This document shows, one piece after another, positions 1 to 5,779 of a stretch of 5,779 bases of DNA (within the stretch, counting starts at the first letter, position 1; each line of letters begins with the position of its first letter). The notes under the pieces are model-generated. The model was not told the origin of the DNA and did not search any database. It saw only the letters and a program-made list of their open reading frames with translations. The DNA comes from an uncultured Acidobacteriota bacterium (GTDB lineage: Bacteria; Acidobacteriota; Blastocatellia; RBC074). The DNA is taken from the NCBI GenBank assembly GCA_937967285.1, contig CALBSU010000756.1, positions 1 to 5,779 of the forward strand, given 5' to 3'. A program made the position numbers and the translations under genes.

Positions 1-3000
1 GGAATCATTGCGCTCGATGAAGTCGGGCATGGGATTCATCTGCTGGCCGGTCGCCATGGGGCCTCATTCGACTCTGAAGCCGCGCCCGTTGCGGCACTTG
101 CAATGCGATTGAACGCGCATGCTGGCGACAGTCTCGTCCTGCTCCAGGGCGGTCGCAGCGCCCCGGCCATTCTCAAAGCGCGGGCCGCGACAACCTTCAC
201 CGTCAACACCGTGGACGATCAGGATGACGGAATATGCGATCCGGCGCATTGCAGCCTGCGTGAAGCCATCCTGGCGGCCAATGCCAATCAGGGGCTTGAT
301 CAGATCGCCTTCGATATTCAAATCAAGAGAATTACCGGCCAGTCGATGCGGGCTCTTTCGGCTGAGACGAGGATGGCGCCGGGGCGACCCGCTTCACCTT
401 TCACGATTCGATTGCTCTCGCAGTTGCCGCTTATCACCGATCCCGTGACGATCGACGGAACCACCCAGCCCCGCTTTGCCGGCACTCCGTTGATTCAGAT
501 TCTCGGCGGGGGAATCTCTGTCTCGCAAGGTGATTGCACGATCAGAGGACTGATTGTTGGAGGAATATCCTTATTTCCCACTGTTTTTACGGGCAGTCGC
601 GAAAACGATATCATCGAAGGCAATTTCATCGGCACCAATGCCTCGGGAACAGCGGTTGGTGAAAAGACCGGGCTGTTCGAGACCGGAATAAGCATCCGTC
701 GCATGAGCAAGACCCTGATCGGTGGAGCTTCGCTGTCGGCGCGTAATCTGATCACGGAGATTTTGATTGATGGCTCTTTCGATATAGTTGTCGAGGGAAA
801 CTATATTGGAACGGACGTTTCGGGCTCACGCGCACTTGGCCAGACATCGGGGCTCGGAACGAGAGGAGACCCAGCCAACAGAACCTCCGGACTGAGAGTT
901 CACCGCAATCTTATTTCGGGTAATGAGATCGGAATCGTATTCGGTTATTCGGCCGACTTTCTGATCACCGGAAACCTGATCGGAACGGATGCCTCAGGAG
1001 CCGGGGCTGTTCCGAACGGCACCGGCCTGCAATTTGTAACGGCAAATGGGACCATCGGCGGTACAACGCCATCGTCCCGCAATGTCATATCAGGCAATCT
1101 GAATCAGGGAATCCGCATTGCACGCGGATCATTCGCGCTCGTCCAGGGCAATTATATCGGCGTTTCGGCATCGGGCGCCGCCGCGCTTCCTAACGGGACC
1201 GGGGTGGAGGTCAATTTTAACGCAACGATCGGCGGATCGATCGTTGAAGCCCGCAATGTTATCTCCGGAAATCGGAGCGACGGGATCGGAGTCCTTAATG
1301 GATGGGCTGCGATCAAGGGTAACTTCATCGGTACCGACGCCACCGGAACCATTCCGATACCAAATAACGGAAACGGAGTGATCCTCTCAGCGATGCAGTT
1401 GCCGTCGAGTTCGTTCATCGGCGGGGCCGGGCAGAATGAAGGAAACCTGATCTCAGCGAACGGAGAAAATGGTATCGCCATCGGCCCGCTGAGAACCTAT
1501 GTCGACGAAAAACAGATGCTTGTGACCACCTTTGGAGGTGTGTCAGTGACGTTGCAAGGCAATTCCATCGGCACGGACGTCACGGGCGAGCAACCGCTCG
1601 GAAACCAGGGTAACGGGATCTTATTCGACAACAGCACATCCCAGAGCCTGATTATCAGGAACCGTGTAGCGTTCAACAACGGCAGCGGGATTTTCATTCC
1701 GAATCGCGGCTCAGCGCCCGGACCGCCGGGCGCACAGATAACCATCAGCGAAAATTCCATCTTTTCCAACAGTTCGATCGGCATCGATCTGGGCGAACCG
1801 GGCCGGACGCCGAATCAGCCGCCGCCGCCTGTAAACACTCAGGCCAATGACGGGCAGAACTTCCCCGAGATTCAGCGCGTGATCAGCGACGGCGCTCAGA
1901 CTGAGGTAGTCGGAACTTTCTTCGGCAGGCCCAATCAGACTGTCACGCTGGAATTCTTCAACAACCCGGGAACAGCGACCTCTGGAGCAGCCTTTGCCGG
2001 TCAGAGCGCCTGCAGGCCCGAAGGCAAGTCCTTTCAGCATTCCGAGACTGTGACTACGGACGATAACGGAAATGCGCCGTTCAGAATAGTGTATCCGAAA
2101 TCGACGCTCGGAGGTTTTATCAACGCAACCGCGATCAGCGCCAACGGCAACACATCTGAATTTTCCGATTGCGTGCAGGCGGAAGCGACCGATCTGTCGG
2201 TGACCGTCGTGGCTGCCGGCGGAGGAACGTCCGGCCCCGACGAAGCCGCTTTTTCAGTGAAAGTCACAAATGGCGGACCGAGCGCGGCCAAAAACGTCAG
2301 GATCAGCGGACTGGCGCCCAATTTCACCAGCTTCAAGGCATTCGAGAAGACCCCTGCCGGATGGGAGTGCGGCGCGATGCCGGTCGATGGCGTCCTGTCG
2401 ATCAGCTGCGCCAAACCGGAAATGGCGGCCGACGCCGCACGGATGGATGAGTTTCTGATCTCCTTCAGGATAAACCCGAACACGCCTCAGGGTTCCGCCA
2501 TCAGATTCGAGGTCAATGTGTCGGCCGAGACCTTCGATCCGAATCCGGCCAACAATACGTCGGCAGCGGAGACGAAGACCGGAGCGCTCTCGGTTGATCT
2601 GGCCATCACACGCGGTGAGAGCCTGCCTCCCGCCGTCTTCGAAGACGAAGATCTGGCATACAGCGTGACTGTCATAAATGCGGGGCCCTCTGATGCCAGG
2701 GATGTGGAGTTTACCGGGGCCACTCCGAACAGAACCTTATTTAAAGCCCTCGCTGTATCGACGGGCAACTGGGCGTGCCGCACCCCTTCCGTCGGCGCCG
2801 CGGGGGGGATGAGCTGCAGTCTGCCATCGCTGGCTCGCGGCGCAGAGGCGGTTTTTACCTTGATGGTGAGAGTGGTTCCAGGCACCATCCCGCAGGACAT
2901 CGCCTTCATCCCCAGGATAGGATCAGGTTTCAATCCCGATCCGGACAGCCGCAACAACAGCATCTCGATCACCACGAAAGTGATCGCCCGCCCGCCGGGG

Positions 3001-3261
3001 CCATTGTTGCAGGAGATCACGGTTTTATCGGACAGCATCTCCGCCATCGGAATAGGCTTCGCCAGTCCGATGCAGATACTGGTTGATGGCGTGGGTTTTG
3101 TGGATGCTCCGTCCGTAGCCCCGGATGGCAGAAGCGTCACTCAGCGCGGCAGACTCGTCAACGGGAAGAGCATTGCCGAGGCCATTCCGGCCGGCAGAAC
3201 CGTCGTCATTCAGTTCCGCAATCCCGACGGCGGCCGGATTACAGTCCAGTTCAGGAAGTAA
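1..3261 (+). CDS. Giant CSLREA / parallel beta-helix / DUF11 surface or secreted protein, 5'-truncated by window edge
   Basis: The frame is open from base 1 and ends at TAA 3259-3261, giving 1086 visible residues; the true start lies upstream. Visible residues 1-63 match nothing I recognise. Residues 64-103 are a CSLREA domain (TFTVNTVDD, then the signature at 250-267). Residues 207-542 are a right-handed beta-helix array with GN-[FYL]-IGT and RN-[VL]-ISGN motifs. Residues 616-727 are the beta-rich domain that commonly follows such helices (NDGQNFPEI, LEFF, NTSEFSDC). Residues 731-859 and 866-990 are two DUF11 repeats, and 1001-1086 is an IPT/TIG-like ending. Paired cysteines suggest folding outside the cytoplasm. 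No sorting signal or transmembrane anchor is visible at the C-terminus. The family is presumed to act at the cell surface in adhesion or carbohydrate contact, but no catalytic residues can be assigned. The domain calls are firm; the function is unknown. Confidence 0.9.
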   Translation, partial: GIIALDEVGHGIHLLAGRHGASFDSEAAPVAALAMRLNAHAGDSLVLLQGGRSAPAILKARAATTFTVNTVDDQDDGICDPAHCSLREAILAANANQGLDQIAFDIQIKRITGQSMRALSAETRMAPGRPASPFTIRLLSQLPLITDPVTIDGTTQPRFAGTPLIQILGGGISVSQGDCTIRGLIVGGISLFPTVFTGSRENDIIEGNFIGTNASGTAVGEKTGLFETGISIRRMSKTLIGGASLSARNLITEILIDGSFDIVVEGNYIGTDVSGSRALGQTSGLGTRGDPANRTSGLRVHRNLISGNEIGIVFGYSADFLITGNLIGTDASGAGAVPNGTGLQFVTANGTIGGTTPSSRNVISGNLNQGIRIARGSFALVQGNYIGVSASGAAALPNGTGVEVNFNATIGGSIVEARNVISGNRSDGIGVLNGWAAIKGNFIGTDATGTIPIPNNGNGVILSAMQLPSSSFIGGAGQNEGNLISANGENGIAIGPLRTYVDEKQMLVTTFGGVSVTLQGNSIGTDVTGEQPLGNQGNGILFDNSTSQSLIIRNRVAFNNGSGIFIPNRGSAPGPPGAQITISENSIFSNSSIGIDLGEPGRTPNQPPPPVNTQANDGQNFPEIQRVISDGAQTEVVGTFFGRPNQTVTLEFFNNPGTATSGAAFAGQSACRPEGKSFQHSETVTTDDNGNAPFRIVYPKSTLGGFINATAISANGNTSEFSDCVQAEATDLSVTVVAAGGGTSGPDEAAFSVKVTNGGPSAAKNVRISGLAPNFTSFKAFEKTPAGWECGAMPVDGVLSISCAKPEMAADAARMDEFLISFRINPNTPQGSAIRFEVNVSAETFDPNPANNTSAAETKTGALSVDLAITRGESLPPAVFEDEDLAYSVTVINAGPSDARDVEFTGATPNRTLFKALAVSTGNWACRTPSVGAAGGMSCSLPSLARGAEAVFTLMVRVVPGTIPQDIAFIPRIGSGFNPDPDSRNNSISITTKVIARPPGPLLQEITVLSDSISAIGIGFASPMQILVDGVGFVDAPSVAPDGRSVTQRGRLVNGKSIAEAIPAGRTVVIQFRNPDGGRITVQFRK
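619..1626 (+). repeat. Six-unit coding repeat, about 171-177 nt period (beta-helix coils)
   Basis: The GN-x-IG motif recurs with starts at 619, 796, 970, 1147, 1318 and 1558. The spacings are 177, 174, 177, 171 and 240 nt, or 59, 58, 59, 57 and 80 residues. A second motif, IGG followed by RN-[VL]-IS and usually GN, lies between them. A unit of about 58 residues fits roughly three turns of a right-handed parallel beta-helix. The second unit has lost its IGG motif, and the fifth interval carries about 22 extra residues. The units are diverged at DNA level, so this is an old protein-level repeat and not a recent tandem duplication. Confidence 0.85.
2191..2971 (+). repeat. Two tandem DUF11 domain repeats within the giant protein
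   Basis: Two copies begin at about 2191 (DLSVTVV) and 2596 (DLAITRG). Each contains a beta-sandwich core with [KT]VTNGGPSAA or TVINAGPSDA, a W-x-C followed by a second cysteine 13 residues further on (codons at 2368 and 2407; 2776 and 2815), and an ending with a [DN]PxPxxNN-like motif. This is the pattern of DUF11/TIGR01451, common in large bacterial surface proteins. The conserved cysteine pairs probably form one disulfide per domain, which is inferred. Confidence 0.85.
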
Positions 3262-3450
3262 TTCAGACGGCACGAGAATGAGGATCACTCTATTCCCTGA
3301 CCAGCCTCCACAGGAATTCAAAGCTAAAAAAGCCCAATGAATTAATATCCCGCCGGTACGAATCTGAAATTGTGAAATTAGATGATATGCGCGGAGAGAG
3401 CAGCCCTCTCCGCGCGGACTGAACTTCCTGGTGCGGTCAGCCAGGTCCCG
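3262..3450. other. Convergent intergenic region without a gene
   Basis: This stretch lies between the TAA of the beta-helix protein and the TAA (minus strand) of the PepSY protein. I see no convincing coding sequence on either strand. It becomes AT-rich from about 3330 to 3388, and the only clear structure is the stem-loop at 3389-3415. A second, weak inverted repeat (CCTGG at 3427-3431, CCAGG at 3441-3445) is too short to call. Confidence 0.7.
3389..3415. terminator. Stem-loop between convergent genes, probable (bidirectional) terminator
   Basis: GCGCGGAGAG (3389-3398) and CTCTCCGCGC (3406-3415) pair perfectly over 10 bp around a 7-nt loop, with a possible T-G wobble outside. It lies 128 nt after the plus-strand stop and 36 nt after the minus-strand stop. 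On the minus strand the stem is followed by a moderately T-containing run (ATATCATCTAATTTC). On the plus strand no T-run follows. It is therefore a better terminator for the PepSY gene; its action on the giant gene is less certain. Confidence 0.65.
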
Positions 3451-4644
3451 TTACTGATCGGTGAACGATTTGTTGCGGTTTATGATTTCAGCGACAGCTT
3501 CTGATGTGATTTTCGACTGTCGCGCTTTCCATGCACGGAAGCGCCTCAAAGCCAGCGCCAGGCCCGTCCAGACCAGAACCGCGCCTCCCAGCGAGACGAT
3601 TCCCGCAATGGTCTGCCCGATGACTCCGAAATACTCGCCGGTGTGCGCGAACCTCAGGAAAGACCGAATCTGCCGGCCGCGAGTCAGGCTCGAAAAATCT
3701 TCCCACTTGATGATCTCGCCTGTCTTTCGATCGAGCGTCAGCGTGCCCCGTTTCTGCGGCTGGCCGGCCGTCCCATGTTCGATGGTGAAAGCCAGCGGCT
3801 CCTCGCCGGAGTTCGGCAGCCGCAACCGGATGCTCTTCCATCCATTCGAGTAACTCTCGGCGCGAGCCCAGAGCTGATTCAGGTTCCCGGTTGATGCTGA
3901 AGGCGAGGCCTCTCGTTGCACCTGAGCGCGGGGCGGGGCAGCGGGTCGTGACGGCGGATTCTCTCCGACTACGCGATAGACCAGATTTCCCGCCCACGGA
4001 TAGGAGATCACGACACCGGACAGCACGATCAGAAAGAGCGGTACAAGAGACCAGAAACCTATCACGTTGTGCCAGTTGAAATCCCGGGCCTTCCACGTCA
4101 GCCCGCGCCGGAACCAGAGGATGTTTTTGTACTGCTGCCAGATCCGGACACGAGGGAACCACAGATAGAAGCCGCTCACGACGATGAACAGAAACGCGAG
4201 ATTGCACGCTCCCGTGATCGCACGGCCGGTCGCCCTCCCCGCTCCCTCCTGTCCCAGCCAGCGATGCCAGCCTGTTACTGCTCGAAGAAAGCTCCGCAAT
4301 CCCTTATCGCCTTCACCCAGAACCGCACCGGTGTAAGGATCGACGTAGACCGTTCGCCCTCCGTTGTAACTCAATGCTGCTGGCGCGTTGCTCTCAGCCC
4401 TGACCTGAATCGAGGCCGGCGCACCTTTCTCCACCTCGCTCACCTTCGCCAGGAGTGCTTCCATCGGCATCCTTGCCCCGCTCTCAGGCACCTCGATCCG
4501 AATGTCGCGTGTGTCCGCCCACTCGATCAACTGTTTCTCATACGTCAATATCACCCCGGTTACAGACATAATCAGGATGATCAAACCGCCGGTAACCCCG
4601 CATACCAGATGACTCCAGAATATTACCTTGCGAAAATTTCTCAT
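3451..4644 (-). CDS. PepSY-associated transmembrane protein, PiuB/FoxB-like (putative ferric-siderophore reductase)
   Basis: This is a 397-residue inner-membrane protein of the PepSY-TM family. I see four hydrophobic segments at about 14-36, 143-163, 194-215 and 341-366. Basic loops (164-187 and 367-378) place both termini inside. Two periplasmic PepSY-like segments lie at about 62-112 (YVDPYTGAVLG) and 255-316 (LTLDRKTGEIIKW), the second after a Pro/Ala-rich linker at 228-251. Histidines 12 and 192 lie near the cytoplasmic face, and 127 and 334 near the periplasmic face; this is the arrangement expected for two haem ligand pairs. In FoxB-type relatives such proteins move electrons across the membrane to reduce iron-siderophores. 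The start is supported by the typical MRxFRKVIFWxHL opening. The gene has its own promoter with a Fur-like site. No TonB-dependent receptor is visible next to it. The family is firm; the substrate is inferred. Confidence 0.9.
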   Translation of the reverse strand: MRNFRKVIFWSHLVCGVTGGLIILIMSVTGVILTYEKQLIEWADTRDIRIEVPESGARMPMEALLAKVSEVEKGAPASIQVRAESNAPAALSYNGGRTVYVDPYTGAVLGEGDKGLRSFLRAVTGWHRWLGQEGAGRATGRAITGACNLAFLFIVVSGFYLWFPRVRIWQQYKNILWFRRGLTWKARDFNWHNVIGFWSLVPLFLIVLSGVVISYPWAGNLVYRVVGENPPSRPAAPPRAQVQREASPSASTGNLNQLWARAESYSNGWKSIRLRLPNSGEEPLAFTIEHGTAGQPQKRGTLTLDRKTGEIIKWEDFSSLTRGRQIRSFLRFAHTGEYFGVIGQTIAGIVSLGGAVLVWTGLALALRRFRAWKARQSKITSEAVAEIINRNKSFTDQ

Positions 4645-4648
4645 TAAT

Positions 4649-4656
4649 CCTTCCCC
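4649..4656 (-). promoter_or_regulatory. Ribosome binding site of the PepSY gene
   Basis: On the minus strand GGGGAAGG ends 4 nt before the ATG at 4644. It is purine-rich and partly complementary to the 16S 3' end, but closer to the start than usual, so initiation may be modest. Confidence 0.5.
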
Positions 4657-4700
4657 GACTTCTCATTTCGATATTTTAGATTTTGACATTCGATTTCAAC

Positions 4701-4719
4701 TCGGATGATAGTCATGATC
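4701..4719 (-). promoter_or_regulatory. Fur-box-like operator overlapping the PepSY promoter
   Basis: The minus-strand sequence GATCATGACTATCATCCGA matches the classical 19-bp Fur consensus (GATAATGATAATCATTATC) at 12 of 19 positions, and at 12 of the first 15. It covers the -10 element and part of the spacer of the promoter, where a repressor would block transcription. This fits iron-repressed expression of a PiuB/FoxB-type gene. The right half-site is poor and the Fur consensus of this lineage is not known to me, so this is a candidate only. Confidence 0.45.
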
Positions 4720-4733
4720 CGGGGAGAGGTCAA
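4705..4733 (-). promoter_or_regulatory. Sigma70-type promoter for the PepSY gene
   Basis: On the minus strand TTGACC (plus 4728-4733) and TATCAT (plus 4705-4710) are separated by exactly 17 nt; each hexamer matches the consensus at 5 of 6 positions. It lies wholly in the 102-nt gap after the UlaG-like gene and would give a leader of roughly 50 nt. A weaker alternative further down is TTGAAA (4694-4699) with TAAAAT (4673-4678), spacer 15. Confidence 0.6.
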
Positions 4734-4746
4734 GGAAGCCGGGGGA

Positions 4747-5618
4747 TTATGTTGAGTGGGTATGTGGTGGTGAATATCTCTGGCCGCATTTGAGCACTGC
4801 GAACGGCTGATTGAGATGGCGGCAGGCGGCGATAAATTCTTCGGGTGATTCAGTATTGAAGGTGAACATTTCGTAGTGCATCGGGATGACGATGCCGGCC
4901 CTGATCGCTTTGGCGAAATCGGCGGCTTCGCGGCCCCAGAAGTTGCCGGTGACGCGGCGTTCGGGGAGCCGGCCGTTGATCGGCATGAGGGCGACGTCGA
5001 TCCGGCGACCTTCGCTCAATTCCAGCAGGCGTTCGGCCATTCCGTCGTAGGGGATGCAGTCGCCGGGATGAAAGATGGTCCATTGATCGAAACTGATCAG
5101 GTAGCCGAGGCATCTGTAATTTCCGTTCTCGTCATGTTCGAGATCTTCGTGAGCGGCTGCCAGTCCGGTGAATGTGAATCCGGCGGAGGAGACGGTCGTG
5201 CCGTCGTTGACTCCGAGGGGCCAGTCGGGATCTGTCTTGAGTCGATCAGCGACGAATTGTCGATTGGCTTCGGGGATGATTATCCGGAGGTTCGGATTTG
5301 CAGCGATAATCGGCCACAGGGTTTCGTGATCCAGGTGATCGGTGTGATTGTGGCTGGATGTAACGACGTCGATGAAGTCGAGTCGCGCCGGATCGATCGG
5401 GATCTCGGTCATTCTGATGTGGGGTTTGTCGGTGGTGGAGTATTTGACGGTCAGGGAATTGGATAGATACGGATCTATCAGTAAATGGCGGCCTTGCCAC
5501 TGAATCAGGAAGCCCGACTGGCCGAGCCACCAGAGGTGAAAAGTGTCGGTCTTGTCCCGGGCAGAGGCGATGTCGGCGAGCAGTCCGTTATCCTTCAATA
5601 CCGGTTTGATCAACTCCG

Positions 5619-5622
<4 letters not shown>
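4747..5622 (-). CDS. UlaG-like metallo-beta-lactamase-fold metal-dependent hydrolase
   Basis: This 291-residue cytoplasmic hydrolase has no signal peptide. Metallo-beta-lactamase motifs appear in order: WWLGQSGFLI (31-40), the Asp of LIDPY (50), the HxHxDH motif at H91, H93, D95 and H96, H158 in AAAHED, D188 in HPGD, and H249 in PMHYEMF. All expected metal ligands are present, so it should be active. The order resembles UlaG (L-ascorbate-6-phosphate lactonase), though the nearest family may be the broad UPF0173/MBL group, and the substrate is unknown. I chose the GTG at 5620-5622. AAGGAG lies 8 nt upstream, and the GTG overlaps the TGA of the preceding gene (GTGA), a mark of translational coupling. 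The frame stays open upstream to a GTG at 5760, but those codons fall in the neighbour's coding sequence and carry no MBL motif. Confidence 0.9.

Positions 5623-5779
<157 letters not shown>

Noticed and set aside
103..105. ATG at 103 as the start of the giant protein
   Set aside because: There is no Shine-Dalgarno sequence before it and no signal peptide after it, and the same frame is open without a stop back to base 1.
119..189. A frameshift hiding a signal peptide just before CSLREA
   Set aside because: I read the other two plus-strand frames here and neither gives a hydrophobic segment with a basic N-terminus.
2487..3140. Long minus-strand open frame opposite the DUF11 region
   Set aside because: It is the complement of a clearly recognisable coding region, with no family motif or ribosome binding site; an open antisense frame is common at this GC content.
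4069..4647. Plus-strand open frame opposite the PepSY gene
   Set aside because: The opposite strand has a clear family match over the whole region; the translated product shows no domain.
4721..4745. Possible terminator hairpin after the UlaG-like gene (CCGG-CCGG)
   Set aside because: Only 4 bp can pair, no T-run follows, and the sequence overlaps the PepSY promoter's -35 element.
4876..5466. Plus-strand open frame opposite the UlaG-like gene
   Set aside because: The minus strand carries all metal-binding motifs in order, so this is a shadow frame despite its protein-like composition.

Overview
The window is moderately GC-rich bacterial DNA with four protein-coding regions in two blocks that converge on a short intergenic stretch. 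I see no rRNA, tRNA, CRISPR array, insertion sequence or phage gene. The joining of a CSLREA domain, a parallel beta-helix, two DUF11 repeats and an IPT/TIG-like C-terminus in one very large exported-type protein is a style I associate with Acidobacteriota, Blastocatellia in particular, and related environmental bacteria. The PepSY-type inner-membrane protein suggests a diderm. This placement is an inference from architecture only.

Layout. Positions 1-3261 (+) are the 3' part of a giant modular surface or secreted protein whose start lies before the window. Its core is an array of six IGT-type beta-helix units with a period of about 58 residues. Positions 3262-3450 hold no gene, but contain a perfect 10-bp stem-loop placed between the two converging genes. 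Positions 3451-4644 (-) encode a four-helix PepSY-associated membrane protein of the PiuB/FoxB type. It has its own well-formed sigma70-like promoter, which is overlapped by a Fur-box-like sequence. Positions 4747-5622 (-) encode a UlaG-like metallo-beta-lactamase-fold hydrolase with a complete metal-binding motif set. It starts at a GTG that overlaps the TGA of the next gene upstream. That gene (5619-5779, -) is visible only as its last 52 codons and looks like the C-terminus of a cobalamin-independent methionine synthase (MetE) family protein.

How the genes relate. The MetE-like and UlaG-like genes are almost certainly one translationally coupled operon. The PepSY gene lies downstream on the same strand but has a separate promoter, probably iron-responsive. 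It fits a ferric-siderophore reductase role: four histidines lie in two pairs, one near each membrane face. The beta-helix protein is an independent unit. Nothing here is clearly a new defence or mobile system. The points most worth a second look are the Fur-like promoter with the four-histidine PepSY protein, the coupled MetE-like/UlaG-like pair of unknown substrate, and the architecture and missing N-terminus of the giant protein.
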